Below are positions 26,645-36,594 of a DNA stretch of 64,000 bases, in pieces. Origin of the DNA: Paenibacillus amylolyticus (lineage in GTDB: Bacteria > Bacillota > Bacilli > Paenibacillales > Paenibacillaceae); the NCBI RefSeq assembly GCF_001570725.1, contig NZ_BCNV01000001.1, forward strand, positions 1,178,001-1,242,000, written 5' to 3'. The notes under the pieces are model-generated. The model did not search any database, was not told where the DNA came from, and was given only the letters and a program-made list of their open reading frames with translations. The first letter of the stretch is position 1; every line of letters begins with the position of its first letter. Position numbers and translations under genes: made by a program.

Positions 26645-29225
26645 ACAGGAAAACAAGGATAAATTGCGAGTTTATGAATATGCGAAGTCCCTTAATATGA
26701 GTAGTAAAGAAATTATAACCATTCTTAAAAAGCTGGAAATTCCCGTAAACAATCATATGAGCGTCATGGAGAATGGTTCAGTCGGTAAGGTGGAACAATT
26801 TTTTAAAGATATAAAATCCACTGCGGCTTCGAAACAAGGCAACGATGCAAAACCAGTTGCTACTTCGGCAGTACGCAGTGACAAACCAGTGGACAGCAAT
26901 AAGCCGGCCGGCGGAGTGAACACGCCGATTAGCAGTAACCCATCCGGTAGTCCCGTACAAACAAAAATACAACAGGAAAAGCAGGTAGGTATGAACAATA
27001 GACCAAATTCCAACAATAACAATGGCACCCAAAGACCCAGCGGCCAAGACAGCCGCAACAGAACGAACTCTTCCCAAGGCTCAAGCCAAGGAGGACAATC
27101 AACTAACCGTCCAAGACCAGCTCAAGGTGGACAAAGCAGTACTGCGTCCCGTCCGCAAGGATCGGGTCAACGTCCGAATAACAGCGGTGGCGGTCAAGTA
27201 AGAACTTCAGGACCTAACAGCGGTGGTAATACAGGTACTGGCGGCAACCGTAGCGGTGGCCAAGGTCAGAGCCAAGGCCAAGGTCAAGGCCAACGTAGAA
27301 GCGGTCCAGGTGGCACTACTGGCAACAACAATAGTGGTAACCGGTCAAATAGCGGTGGCGGTGGACGTCGTTATGATGACAACCGTGGCGGCAACTTCCG
27401 TGGTAACCGTGGTGGCAAAAACAACCGCAACAGAAATCAACAACAGTACCAACAACGTGAGAAAATTGATAACACACCTAAGAAAATCATCGTTCGTGGT
27501 GATATGACTGTTGGTGAAACAGCGAAGTTGCTCCATAAGGATGCTTCCGAAGTTATCAAAAAGCTCATCGCTATGGGCGTTATGGCAACAATCAACCAAG
27601 AGCTTGATATCGAAACGATCCTTCTGCTTTCAGGTGAATTCGGTGTTGAGGTTGAAGTGAAGATTGTGCTTGAAGATGACCGTTTCGAAACACTGGAAGA
27701 GAATGATGATGCTGCTGACTTGCAGGCTCGTCCACCAGTAGTTACGATCATGGGTCACGTTGACCATGGTAAAACGACTTTGCTTGATGCCATTCGTTCC
27801 ACGAATGTAACAGGCGGCGAAGCAGGCGGAATTACGCAACATATCGGTGCATACCAAGTTGAAATCAACAACAAAAAAATTACGTTCCTCGATACTCCAG
27901 GTCATGAAGCGTTTACAGCGATGCGTGCACGTGGAGCACAGGTTACGGATATTACAATTATTGTCGTAGCTGCTGATGACGGTGTTATGCCACAAACAGT
28001 TGAGGCCATTAACCATGCCAAAGCTGCTGGGCTTCCGATTATCGTGGCTGTCAATAAAATCGACAAACCGGGTGCTGATCCGGATAAAGTAAAACAAGAA
28101 TTAACTAATTATGAACTCGTTCCGGAAGAGTGGGGCGGAGATACCATCTTTGTTAACGTGTCAGCGAAGCAAAGAATGGGTCTGGAAGGTCTGCTTGAAA
28201 TGATTCTGCTCGTAGCAGAAGTGAACGAATACAAAGCGAACCCGGACAAACGTGCCCGTGGTACAGTGATTGAAGCCGAGCTGGATAAAGGACGTGGCCC
28301 AGTTGCCCGTATCCTGGTACAGCACGGTACATTGAAAGTCGGAGATGCTTTCGTAGCAGGTAACTGCTTCGGTCGTGTTCGTGCGATGGTCAATGACAAA
28401 GGTCGCCGTCTGAAAGAAGCTGGACCTTCAACGCCTGTAGAAATCACAGGTCTGACTGAAGTTCCAGGTGCGGGAGATCCATTCATGGTGTTTGAAGATG
28501 AGCGCAAAGCGCGTTCCATCGCTGACAAACGTGCGATTACGCAACGTGAATCCGATCTGGGTACACATACTCGTGTAACGTTGGATGATCTGTTCCAGCA
28601 CATCAAAGACGGCGAGATTAAAGATCTTAACGTAATCATCAAAGGTGACGTACAAGGTTCGGTTGAAGCATTGAAAGGTTCCCTTGCGAAGATCGAAGTT
28701 GAAGGTGTGCGCGTGAAGATCATTCATAGCGGCGCTGGTGCAATCACTGAGTCCGACATCATTTTGGCTGCAGCATCTAATGCCATCGTGATTGGTTTCA
28801 ACGTTCGTCCTGATAACCAGGCGAAAGCAACTGCAGATCAAGAGCAAGTAGACATTCGTCTGCATCGCGTAATCTACAGTGTTATCGAAGAAATTGAACA
28901 AGCGATGAAAGGAATGCTTGATCCGATCTACAAAGAAAAAGTTATCGGTCATGCTGAAGTTCGTAGCACGTTCTCCATCAGTAAAGTGGGTACCATCGCT
29001 GGTTGTATGGTTACCTCGGGTAAAATTACGCGTTCTGCGGAAGCACGCCTGATTCGTGATGGCATCGTCCTTTACGAAGGTAAGCTGGATTCCCTGAAAC
29101 GTTACAAAGATGATGCCAAAGAAGTAGCCCAAGGCTACGAGTGCGGTATCACACTGGATAAATACAATGATCTCAAAGAGGGCGACGTTATCGAAGCCTT
29201 CATTATGGAGACAGTACAACGATAA
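26637..29225 (+). CDS. infB: Translation initiation factor IF-2
   Basis: IF-2 is the GTPase that delivers initiator tRNA. The N-terminal IF2N helix ([19 protein letters not shown]) is followed by a low-complexity linker (about residues 60-280) dominated by Gly, Gln, Asn, Ser and Arg. A second IF2N segment near 285-335 precedes the G domain with GHVDHGKTT near 372, DTPGHEAF, and NKID, followed by domains II-IV. The 862-residue length is larger than in Bacillus subtilis because of the linker. The start is TTG 26637 after GGAGGTGG. No ylxP-like gene separates it from rbfA. Confidence 0.97.
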   Translation: MSKQENKDKLRVYEYAKSLNMSSKEIITILKKLEIPVNNHMSVMENGSVGKVEQFFKDIKSTAASKQGNDAKPVATSAVRSDKPVDSNKPAGGVNTPISSNPSGSPVQTKIQQEKQVGMNNRPNSNNNNGTQRPSGQDSRNRTNSSQGSSQGGQSTNRPRPAQGGQSSTASRPQGSGQRPNNSGGGQVRTSGPNSGGNTGTGGNRSGGQGQSQGQGQGQRRSGPGGTTGNNNSGNRSNSGGGGRRYDDNRGGNFRGNRGGKNNRNRNQQQYQQREKIDNTPKKIIVRGDMTVGETAKLLHKDASEVIKKLIAMGVMATINQELDIETILLLSGEFGVEVEVKIVLEDDRFETLEENDDAADLQARPPVVTIMGHVDHGKTTLLDAIRSTNVTGGEAGGITQHIGAYQVEINNKKITFLDTPGHEAFTAMRARGAQVTDITIIVVAADDGVMPQTVEAINHAKAAGLPIIVAVNKIDKPGADPDKVKQELTNYELVPEEWGGDTIFVNVSAKQRMGLEGLLEMILLVAEVNEYKANPDKRARGTVIEAELDKGRGPVARILVQHGTLKVGDAFVAGNCFGRVRAMVNDKGRRLKEAGPSTPVEITGLTEVPGAGDPFMVFEDERKARSIADKRAITQRESDLGTHTRVTLDDLFQHIKDGEIKDLNVIIKGDVQGSVEALKGSLAKIEVEGVRVKIIHSGAGAITESDIILAAASNAIVIGFNVRPDNQAKATADQEQVDIRLHRVIYSVIEEIEQAMKGMLDPIYKEKVIGHAEVRSTFSISKVGTIAGCMVTSGKITRSAEARLIRDGIVLYEGKLDSLKRYKDDAKEVAQGYECGITLDKYNDLKEGDVIEAFIMETVQR
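27258..27295 (+). repeat. Hexanucleotide GGYCAA tandem repeat inside infB
   Basis: About six imperfect copies of GGCCAA/GGTCAA/AGCCAA encode Gly-Gln pairs in the IF-2 linker. Third-position differences between copies argue against a very recent slippage event. Confidence 0.7.
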
Positions 29226-29250
29226 GCAAGGAAGCATGAGGTGAACAACA

Positions 29251-29610
29251 ATGGCTAAGATTCGTACAGGTAGAGTGGGCGAGCAGATCAAGAAAGAATT
29301 GAGTCTGCTTATCCAGTCTGAACTGAAAGATCCACGTATCGGCTTTATTACCGTAACGGGAGTCGAAGTGACAGGAGACTTGTCGCAAGCCAAAGTTTAT
29401 CTGAGTGTCTTCGGTGAACAGGAACAAAAAGATAACTCGCTCAAAGCACTGGCAAAAGCAAATGGATTTTTGCGTTCCGAGCTGGGCAAACGTATTCGAT
29501 TCCGTCATGTTCCCGAGTTGATATTCAAGATCGACGAATCAATCGCCTATGGCAGCCGAATTGAGAAGCTGCTTGGCGATATTGGTTCCGACAAGAACGA
29601 ATCCCAGTAA
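29251..29610 (+). CDS. rbfA: 30S ribosome-binding factor RbfA
   Basis: RbfA is a KH-fold factor for late 16S rRNA maturation and cold adaptation. The 119-residue sequence shows [32 protein letters not shown], then [12 protein letters not shown] and [21 protein letters not shown], the family pattern. It follows infB by 25 bases. In Bacillus subtilis ylxP lies between infB and rbfA; it is absent here. Confidence 0.96.
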   Translation: MAKIRTGRVGEQIKKELSLLIQSELKDPRIGFITVTGVEVTGDLSQAKVYLSVFGEQEQKDNSLKALAKANGFLRSELGKRIRFRHVPELIFKIDESIAYGSRIEKLLGDIGSDKNESQ

Positions 29611-29629
29611 CAGAATAGAGGAGACGGCA

Positions 29630-30607
29630 ATGCACACTTATGAACAGGCGCTCCAGGCCGGAAAGCAATTTCTGCTGGAGCATGATGATTACCTGGTCGT
29701 GTCGCATGTACAGCCGGACGGTGACGCAGTCAGCTCGACGGTAACGGTGGGCTGGCTGCTGTCATGTCTGGGCAAGACATTCACGATGATTAATGAAGGC
29801 GAAATTCCACAGCGCATGCAATTTTTGTGGGAAGCCGGCAACATTGTGAACATGACCGAACAACCACCGCAGCGAAAATATAAAGCGGTTATCTGTGTGG
29901 ATTGTGCAGACTTTGCCAGAGTAGGCTTGACGCGTCATTATTTCGAAGAAGATGCTGTTATTTTGAATATTGATCATCACCCTACGAATGACGCTTATGG
30001 TACAGTCAACATCATTAAGTCAGATGCTGCTGCAACGGCTGAAATTTTGTTCGATTTTCTTAACCTGTTCCAAGTAGCATGGGATAAAGATGTTGCAACT
30101 GCAGTCTATACAGGATTGCTTACGGATACAGGCGGGTTTCGCTATGCCAATACCAGTCCAAATGTAATGACAACGGCCTCCAGATTGCTTGAACATGGCG
30201 TGGATGGACCCTATCTCGCCCAGACCTTGTTGGAGCAGGTGACTCTTCCACAAGTTCGGATTTTGAATCAAGCACTATCAAGCCTGAAGATGACAGATGA
30301 TGGCAAGATAGCCTGGGTTGTAATTACACCAGATGATATGGTCGCTTGCGGAGCAGCTAATGAAGATCTTGAAGGGGTAGTGAACTATCCGCGCAACATT
30401 CAGGGCGTGGAGGTTGGTATCTTTTTCAAAGTCATCAACGAGAGTGCCGTCAAGGTTTCTCTGCGTTCGGCTGGCAAGATTGATGTTGCTGCATTAGCAC
30501 AGACCTTTGGTGGAGGCGGGCATGTTCTCGCAGCCGGATGTCGTCTGGAAGGCAGACTTGAAGATATTGTCGCAAAAGTACTGAAGCAGGTGAATGCACA
30601 ATGGTAA
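29630..30607 (+). CDS. nrnA: Bifunctional oligoribonuclease / pAp phosphatase NrnA (DHH family)
   Basis: NrnA degrades short RNA oligonucleotides and dephosphorylates pAp. The DHH domain motifs are present: SHVQPDGDAVSS, CVDCADFARVG, NIDHHPTND and GLLTDTGGFRY. The DHHA1 domain ends with FGGGGHVLAAGCRL. I choose ATG 29630 (325 residues) after GAGGAGACGG; a longer frame from 29549 overlaps rbfA and looks unrelated. It overlaps truB by 7 bases. Confidence 0.95.
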   Translation: MHTYEQALQAGKQFLLEHDDYLVVSHVQPDGDAVSSTVTVGWLLSCLGKTFTMINEGEIPQRMQFLWEAGNIVNMTEQPPQRKYKAVICVDCADFARVGLTRHYFEEDAVILNIDHHPTNDAYGTVNIIKSDAAATAEILFDFLNLFQVAWDKDVATAVYTGLLTDTGGFRYANTSPNVMTTASRLLEHGVDGPYLAQTLLEQVTLPQVRILNQALSSLKMTDDGKIAWVVITPDDMVACGAANEDLEGVVNYPRNIQGVEVGIFFKVINESAVKVSLRSAGKIDVAALAQTFGGGGHVLAAGCRLEGRLEDIVAKVLKQVNAQW

Positions 30608-31524
30608 AACCATTTGAAGGTATACTTCCGGTATATAAACCAGCGGGATTTACTTCTCATGATGTTGTAGCCAAAATGCGTCGCATTCTCAAGATGAAGC
30701 GCATTGGGCATACGGGCACACTAGACCCACAAGTTACAGGCGTTCTGCCGCTCTGTCTTGGACGGGCGACACGCGTGGTGGAATACATGCAGGAGCTTCC
30801 GAAGGAATATCTGGCTACGCTCAGATTGGGATTGTCTACTGACACAGAGGATATGACAGGGGAAGTCATTGAGCGGTCTGAGACAACTGTGGAAGTAACA
30901 CAGGAACAGGTTCAACAGGTGCTTGAGCAGTTTCTGGGTACGATCTCTCAGGTGCCACCCATGTATTCTGCGGTAAAGGTAGACGGCAAACGTCTCTATG
31001 AGCTTGCTCGTGAAGGGAAAACGGTGGAGCGTAAGAGCCGTGAGGTCACAATCTATGAGCTTGAGCTTACAGGGATTGAGACTCATGGTGAGACGACCGA
31101 TATATCCTTCCGGGCCTTGTGTTCAAAAGGTACCTATATTCGGACGTTGTGTGTAGACATTGGCCGACAACTTGGATATCCATCGACCATGGTTCGACTT
31201 GAGCGTACAATATCAGCAGGTATCTCTGCAGATCATTGTCTTCGTATTGAAGAAGTGGAACAACTTATGGCCGATGGGACTTTGGCGGAGGCGCTGATTC
31301 CTGTTGACGAGGCTATTGCTTCGATTCCAGCCCACAAGGTTGGGGAAGAACAGGCCAAAGGAGCACTTCAAGGTCAGAAACTGTCTGCACGTCTTCTGGA
31401 ACCGCCCGTGGAGCAACCTGGTTTGCTGAGGTTGTATGCTCAAGACGGTACGTTTCTAGGGATATTTGAACGGGATGAGCTAAAACCAACGGTGAGGGCA
31501 GTTAAAGTCTTTTTGCCGGAATAA
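30601..31524 (+). CDS. truB: tRNA pseudouridine-55 synthase TruB
   Basis: TruB makes pseudouridine 55 in the T loop of tRNAs. The nucleophile Asp42 is in GHTGTLDPQVTGVLPLCLG, and KPAGFTSHDVV and SKGTYIRTLCVDIG are typical. The C-terminus has a PUA-like part. The length of 307 matches the family. The ATG lies within the end of nrnA, so translation is likely coupled. Confidence 0.97.
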   Translation: MVKPFEGILPVYKPAGFTSHDVVAKMRRILKMKRIGHTGTLDPQVTGVLPLCLGRATRVVEYMQELPKEYLATLRLGLSTDTEDMTGEVIERSETTVEVTQEQVQQVLEQFLGTISQVPPMYSAVKVDGKRLYELAREGKTVERKSREVTIYELELTGIETHGETTDISFRALCSKGTYIRTLCVDIGRQLGYPSTMVRLERTISAGISADHCLRIEEVEQLMADGTLAEALIPVDEAIASIPAHKVGEEQAKGALQGQKLSARLLEPPVEQPGLLRLYAQDGTFLGIFERDELKPTVRAVKVFLPE

Positions 31525-31594
31525 AGAGGTCTCGGGCTTGGAGTTGTGGTGATGCTCAAGTCTGGCCTATCAAGTGAAATGCAGGTGAATGATT

Positions 31595-32533
31595 GTGAAA
31601 ACCGTAATGCTAACCTATCCGCAGACGTTACATTCGACTGAGCTGAGCACACTGCCCCAAGTGCTCGCGATTGGTCAATTTGACGGACTGCATCTCGGAC
31701 ATGCAAGTGTCATTTTATCAGCTGTCCGCATTGCACGGGAAACGGGCATGCAGGCAGCGGTCATGACCTTTCATCCACATCCGAAGGAAGTTATGCGCAA
31801 AGGGGATTACGAGGGTTATTTAACTCCCTTGAGAGATAAAGAAGACATCTTGGCAGGAATGGGCGTTGATGTACTCTATGTGGTGGAGTTCAATGAAGAT
31901 TTCTCCCGGTTGACGCCGCAACAATTCGTACACGACCTGTTGATTCCTCTTCAGACACGAACAGCGGTGGTGGGTTTTGACTTCCGTTTTGGTCACAAGG
32001 GTGCAGGGGATGAACAGCTTCTTCGTACTTTGGGAGAAGGAGAGATGACGGTGGAAACCGTTCCTCCTTTCTTGTTAAATGGTGAAAAAGTGAGCAGCTC
32101 TCTCATTCGTGGCCTGTTGAAGCGTGGGGAGATGGATGAAGCCAGTCAGTGGCTTGGCCGACCTTACAGCATCAGAGGAACCGTCATTCACGGGGAGAAG
32201 CGTGGACGAACGATTGGATTTCCTACAGCCAACCTTGAACTCACGGATCATTACGTTACCCCGTCGAAGGGGGTTTACGCTGTTCGTGTGCAGTATGGCG
32301 AACAGGAACTGCATGGCGTAATGAATCTCGGTGTGAAACCTACGTTTCACGAAAGCGGAATGAAACCTACGTTTGAAGTGCACCTTCTTGATTTTGATGG
32401 ACACTTGTATGACCAGGAACTAAAGGTTGAGCTCGTTCACTATATTCGTGCAGAACGAAAGTTTGACTCCATTGATGCATTGATTAGCCAGATTCGTGAA
32501 GATGCATTAACTGCCGGTCGCCTGTTATCTTAA
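31595..32533 (+). CDS. ribF: Bifunctional riboflavin kinase / FAD synthetase RibF
   Basis: RibF converts riboflavin to FMN and FAD. The N-terminal FAD synthetase domain has IGQFDGLHLGHASVI and MTFHPHPKEVM, and the C-terminal riboflavin kinase domain has HGEKRGRTIGFPTANLEL. GTG 31595 (312 residues) is preferred because AGGTG lies 7 bases upstream, whereas ATG 31589 is almost on top of that site. No FMN riboswitch is visible in the 70-base spacer. Confidence 0.95.
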   Translation: MKTVMLTYPQTLHSTELSTLPQVLAIGQFDGLHLGHASVILSAVRIARETGMQAAVMTFHPHPKEVMRKGDYEGYLTPLRDKEDILAGMGVDVLYVVEFNEDFSRLTPQQFVHDLLIPLQTRTAVVGFDFRFGHKGAGDEQLLRTLGEGEMTVETVPPFLLNGEKVSSSLIRGLLKRGEMDEASQWLGRPYSIRGTVIHGEKRGRTIGFPTANLELTDHYVTPSKGVYAVRVQYGEQELHGVMNLGVKPTFHESGMKPTFEVHLLDFDGHLYDQELKVELVHYIRAERKFDSIDALISQIREDALTAGRLLS

Positions 32534-32560
32534 AGGCTCAGGATTAAATGCATGTTTACA

Positions 32561-32590
32561 TTTACATTAACTAGGCAATTATGATATACT
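32561..32590 (+). promoter_or_regulatory. Sigma-A promoter for rpsO with structured leader
   Basis: TTTACA 32561-32566 (or TTACAT one base later with a 17-base spacer) and TATACT 32585-32590, with TG at 32582-32583. The roughly 95-base leader has a hairpin GTTGTC/GACAAC near 32598-32615 and CACCG/CGGTG near 32643-32653. It may be an S15 autoregulatory site, but I do not recognise a described fold. Confidence 0.7.
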
Positions 32591-32692
32591 GTACTACGTT
32601 GTCGATTGAGACAACATTAACCTTGGCTTGGTTGCTTGCTCTCACCGGCGGTGACGAGGCTAATGGCGATTATATTGAAGGAGGTGAACAGG

Positions 32693-32962
32693 ATGGCATT
32701 GACTCAAGAACGTAAACAACAACTGATCGACGAGCACAAAACTCACGAGTCCGATACAGGATCTCCAGAGGTGCAAGTTGCTATCCTTACGGAAAACATC
32801 AGAAGTTTGACAGACCACTTGCGTACGCATAAGAAAGACCACCACTCACGTCGTGGACTTTTGAAAATGGTAGGTCAACGTCGTAAGCTTTTGGCTTACG
32901 TGAAAAACAAAGATGTTAAACGTTACAGCGCGCTGATCGAAAAACTCGGATTGCGTCGTTAA
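32693..32962 (+). CDS. rpsO: 30S ribosomal protein S15
   Basis: S15 is an 89-residue primary 16S rRNA-binding protein. [39 protein letters not shown] and [19 protein letters not shown] are characteristic. ATG 32693 follows GGAGGTG by about 6 bases. The pairing of rpsO with pnp is conserved in many bacteria. Confidence 0.98.
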   Translation: MALTQERKQQLIDEHKTHESDTGSPEVQVAILTENIRSLTDHLRTHKKDHHSRRGLLKMVGQRRKLLAYVKNKDVKRYSALIEKLGLRR

Positions 32963-32984
32963 TTATCGTACATGTTTTCAAAAC

Positions 32985-33051
32985 CAACCTGGCTGTTATC
33001 CGTCATTCTTTTGTCTAAAAGGACAAGCGGAACCTACAGCCGGGTTGTTTT
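32985..33051 (+). terminator. Long-stem terminator after rpsO
   Basis: CAACC-T-GGCTGT (32985-32996) pairs with ACAGCC-G-GGTTG (33036-33047), followed by TTTTG. The 39-base loop contains a further small inverted repeat. A second short hairpin GCTCC/GGAGC with TTTT lies at 33087-33104 in the pnp leader. Confidence 0.7.
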
Positions 33052-33221
33052 GTAGATGAACATGTTGCCATATATTTGTAGATGGGGCTCCGTGAGGAGC
33101 TTTTGTTGTGCAGGTTAGCATGTTGCAAGATCTATACATAGCTAATGAATGCAGGACAAGCAGGAAATACTGTGAATATGCAGAATCCATTGAATTAGGA
33201 ACGAATAAAAGGAGGGGTTTC

Positions 33222-35324
33222 ATGGAACAGCGTGTTGATATGCAGCTTGGTGGAAGAAAGCTTACGCTTGAGACCGGGCGTTTGGCCAAGCAGGCTAATG
33301 CTGCCGTTAAGGTAACATACGGGGATACCGTTGTATTGTGTACCGTGACAGCATCAAGTGAGCCGAAAGATCTGGACTTTTTCCCACTAACGGTGAACTA
33401 TGAAGAAAGATTGTACGCCGTAGGTAAAATCCCGGGTGGATTTATTAAACGTGAAGGCAGACCAAGTGAGAAAGCCATTCTTTCAAGCCGTCTGACAGAC
33501 CGTCCAATTCGTCCATTGTTCCCGGAAGGCTTCCGGAATGATGTACAAGTTCTGAATATCGTTATGAGTGTGGACCAGGATTGCGAACCACAAATCGCTG
33601 CAATGATCGGTACATCAGCTGCACTGAGCATCTCGGATGTTCCATTCAGCGGACCGATTGGTGGCGTGAAAGTTGGACGTATTAATGGTGAGTTCATTAT
33701 TAACCCAACGATTGCACAGCTTGAAGTCAGTGAGCTTGAGCTCGTAGTTGCAGGAACCAAGGATGCCATCATGATGGTAGAGGCTGAAGCAAACGAATTA
33801 CCGGAAGAAGTAATGCTTGAAGCAATCATGTTTGGACATGATGAGATCAAAAACATTGTTGCGGTAATCGAACAACTCGTGCAAGTGGCTGGTAAAGAAA
33901 AAATGGCTGTTAAATTGCATGCCGTTAATGCTGAAGTCAACAGCAGTGTGCGTGATTTCGCAAGTGCTCGTCTGGTTGAAGCTGTTAAAATTGCCGAGAA
34001 GCATGCTCGTCAAGATGCGATCGATGTAGTGAATGACGAAACGGTTGCTCACTTCGAAGAGAAATATATTGAAAGTCCTGAATTGCTCAAAGACGTGAAG
34101 GAAGTTCTGCACGATATCGTTAAAGAAGAAGTGCGCCGTCTGATCACGCATGATAAAGTTCGTCCGGATGGACGTGGACTTGCTGAGATTCGTCCAATTG
34201 AATGTGATACTTCCCTGCTTCCACGTACGCACGGTTCAGGTTTGTTCACACGTGGTCAAACGCAAGCACTTAGCATCTGTACACTTGGTGCACTGGGTGA
34301 TGTTCAGATTTTGGACGGAATCAGCCTTGAAGAAACGAAACGTTTCATGCATCATTATAACTTCCCACCATTCAGCGTAGGTGAAGCTCGTCCATTGCGT
34401 GCGCCAGGCCGTCGCGAAATCGGACATGGTGCTCTGGGTGAGCGTGCTCTTTCCAAAGTCATCCCTTCCGAAACAGATTTCCCATACACGATTCGTTTGG
34501 TATCTGAAGTTCTGGAATCCAACGGTTCAACTTCCCAGGCAAGTATCTGTGCCAGCACTTTGGCGATGATGGATGCGGGTGTACCTATCAAAGCTCCAGT
34601 TGCGGGTGTAGCTATGGGTCTGATCAAAGACGGAGATCATGTATCCATTCTGAGTGATATTCAAGGTATGGAAGATCACTTGGGTGACATGGACTTCAAA
34701 GTAGCCGGAACACCTGAAGGTGTAACTGCAATTCAAATGGATATCAAAATTGATGGTATCGATCGTCAAATTTTGTCTGAAGCATTGGCTCAAGCCAAAG
34801 AAGGTCGTTTGCACATCTTGAGCAAAATGACTGAAGTGATGAATACTCCACGTGAGCAGTTATCACAATATGCGCCTAAAATTACAACGATGCATATCAA
34901 TCCGGACAAGATCCGTGATGTAATCGGTGCAGGTGGTAAAATTATCAATAAAATCATCGAAGAAACCGGTGTTAAAATTGATATTGAACAGGATGGACGT
35001 GTCTTTATCGCTTCTTCCAACCAGGATATGAATGATAAAGCCAAATCGATCATCGAAGGTATTGTGCGTGAAGTACTGGTCGGCGAGATTTATGTCGGTA
35101 AAGTAAAACGCGTTGAGAAATTCGGTGCATTCGTTGAAGTTCTTCCGAACAAAGAAGGCCTTGTACACATCTCACAACTGTCAACAGAACGTGTTGCCAA
35201 AGTGGAAGATGTTGTAGCCATTGGTGATTCCATTACGGTAAAAGTTACGGAAATTGACCCACAAGGTCGTATTAACTTGTCCCGCAAAGCAGTTTTGACT
35301 GCTGAAGCTCCGGCTCAATCCTAG
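33222..35324 (+). CDS. pnp: Polynucleotide phosphorylase
   Basis: PNPase is the phosphorolytic 3'-5' exoribonuclease of mRNA decay. Two RNase PH domains (residues 1-215 and about 310-540) flank a helical domain; [21 protein letters not shown] and [16 protein letters not shown] are typical motifs. A KH domain ([15 protein letters not shown], about 553) and S1 domain ([21 protein letters not shown], about 625) follow. The 700-residue length is standard. ATG 33222 follows GGAGGGG; an in-frame extension to 33108 is leader sequence. Confidence 0.98.
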   Translation: MEQRVDMQLGGRKLTLETGRLAKQANAAVKVTYGDTVVLCTVTASSEPKDLDFFPLTVNYEERLYAVGKIPGGFIKREGRPSEKAILSSRLTDRPIRPLFPEGFRNDVQVLNIVMSVDQDCEPQIAAMIGTSAALSISDVPFSGPIGGVKVGRINGEFIINPTIAQLEVSELELVVAGTKDAIMMVEAEANELPEEVMLEAIMFGHDEIKNIVAVIEQLVQVAGKEKMAVKLHAVNAEVNSSVRDFASARLVEAVKIAEKHARQDAIDVVNDETVAHFEEKYIESPELLKDVKEVLHDIVKEEVRRLITHDKVRPDGRGLAEIRPIECDTSLLPRTHGSGLFTRGQTQALSICTLGALGDVQILDGISLEETKRFMHHYNFPPFSVGEARPLRAPGRREIGHGALGERALSKVIPSETDFPYTIRLVSEVLESNGSTSQASICASTLAMMDAGVPIKAPVAGVAMGLIKDGDHVSILSDIQGMEDHLGDMDFKVAGTPEGVTAIQMDIKIDGIDRQILSEALAQAKEGRLHILSKMTEVMNTPREQLSQYAPKITTMHINPDKIRDVIGAGGKIINKIIEETGVKIDIEQDGRVFIASSNQDMNDKAKSIIEGIVREVLVGEIYVGKVKRVEKFGAFVEVLPNKEGLVHISQLSTERVAKVEDVVAIGDSITVKVTEIDPQGRINLSRKAVLTAEAPAQS

Positions 35325-35365
35325 GATACCGAAGCGACAGGTTATAAATTGGATATATTGAATGA

Positions 35366-35397
35366 AGAGACAGAAGTGAATTTCTGGCTCTTTTTTT
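35366..35397 (+). terminator. Terminator after pnp
   Basis: AGAG-A-CAGAA (35366-35375) pairs with TTCTG-G-CTCT (35382-35391), followed by seven T. It closes the rpsO-pnp unit. Confidence 0.85.
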
Positions 35398-35441
35398 AAC
35401 GTTTAAATACGTAAAGCAAGGATGGAATCATGGCTTTCTAT

Positions 35442-35470
35442 TCATATTTTCGCCCTTGTCCTCATATGAT
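35442..35470 (+). promoter_or_regulatory. Putative sigma-E promoter for ylxY
   Basis: TCATATT (35442-35448), a 14-base spacer and CATATGAT (35463-35470) fit the sigma-E consensus kmATATT-N14-CATACAHT, with two mismatches in the -10. The element ends 29 bases before ylxY. I infer mother-cell expression, consistent with regulation known for ylxY in Bacillus subtilis. Confidence 0.65.
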
Positions 35471-35499
35471 GGGGACAAAGACGGCGGGAGGATGGAGCT

Positions 35500-36495
35500 G
35501 TGGGAAACCAATCCAAAAAACTGGCGGCTGTTCTGGCGGGTGTGACTGCGGTCATATTGATCGGACAAGTTGGCAGTGTACGTACATACATTACGGAGAT
35601 CCGTGATGGGCCAGGTACGCAGAATGCTTTTGACATGTTCAAGGAAGCAACGGGAGAAGATGCGCTGTTGTCGGCGATTCGGGATAAAGCGGCTGAAACG
35701 AAAATTGCTCCGGTGAATGCCCGAGTGGATCGGGTATGGAAAGCCATCCCTGGTTATAATGGCATCGAGATTGATGTGGAAGCGACATACCGAAAGGCAC
35801 TGAGTGGAACATTGAATACCAAGATAGCGTACGTCTATCGTCAGATTCAGCCGGAGATTCAGCTTAAAGATCTGGGTGCACATCCGATCTATCGGGGGAA
35901 TGCGAACAAACCGATGGTTTCTTTTATGATTAATGTCGCTTGGGGGAACGAATATATTAAACCGATGCTGGATACGCTGGATGCTGAAAAAGTGAAGGCC
36001 ACTTTTTTTCTGGATGGAAGCTGGTTAAGCAAAAATATTGAATTGGCTAAGGAAATTCAGAAGCGTGGGCATGAATTGTCCAATCATGCGTATTCTCACC
36101 CTAACATGAGTCGATTGAGCGCAGAGCGGGCCAAGCTGGAAATTAGCAAAACCCAGGATCTGCTCTATAAAACACTTGGTGTGGATAATCGTTGGTTTGC
36201 TCCGCCTTCCGGTGACTTTAATCAAAAGACCGTAGACATCGCTTCTTCCATGGGACTGCAAACCGTTTTATGGACAGTAGATACGGTGGATTGGCGTAAA
36301 CCAAGCTCAGATGCCGTTGTTGCCAAAATTGCGAAAAATACTGAGGCCGGCACGTTAATTCTAATGCACCCTACAGCTGCATCTTCCGGAGCTTTAAAGG
36401 GTATGATTCAGTCCATACGGGCCAAAGGTCTAATGCTCGGAACCGTAAGTGAGACGTTGTCTTCGGAACGTGTAATTGCGTCTGCGGTTGAGTGA
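35500..36495 (+). CDS. ylxY: Polysaccharide deacetylase-family sporulation protein YlxY, probably non-catalytic
   Basis: The 331-residue protein starts with a membrane anchor (AAVLAGVTAVILIGQVG, residues 9-25) and a stalk, then a NodB-type deacetylase domain from about 138. The fold is recognised by KATFFLDGSWL, the His-x3-His pair at 196/200 (SNHAYSHPN), and LILMHPT near the end. Motif 1, usually TFDDGP with the catalytic and metal-binding Asp, reads SFMINVAWGN (141-150), so both acidic residues are missing. Motif 3 is FAPPSGDF. I expect binding rather than hydrolysis. GTG 35500 follows a GGGAGGATGGAG site. Confidence 0.88.
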   Translation: MGNQSKKLAAVLAGVTAVILIGQVGSVRTYITEIRDGPGTQNAFDMFKEATGEDALLSAIRDKAAETKIAPVNARVDRVWKAIPGYNGIEIDVEATYRKALSGTLNTKIAYVYRQIQPEIQLKDLGAHPIYRGNANKPMVSFMINVAWGNEYIKPMLDTLDAEKVKATFFLDGSWLSKNIELAKEIQKRGHELSNHAYSHPNMSRLSAERAKLEISKTQDLLYKTLGVDNRWFAPPSGDFNQKTVDIASSMGLQTVLWTVDTVDWRKPSSDAVVAKIAKNTEAGTLILMHPTAASSGALKGMIQSIRAKGLMLGTVSETLSSERVIASAVE

Positions 36496-36594
36496 ACGTT
36501 GTTTTTTTGTTAATATCAAAAAGTTGGAACCAAATGTCGATTTCAATTGGAAGATTGAGATCAAGGCAATTATAGAGATGTAGGAGGGCCAACC

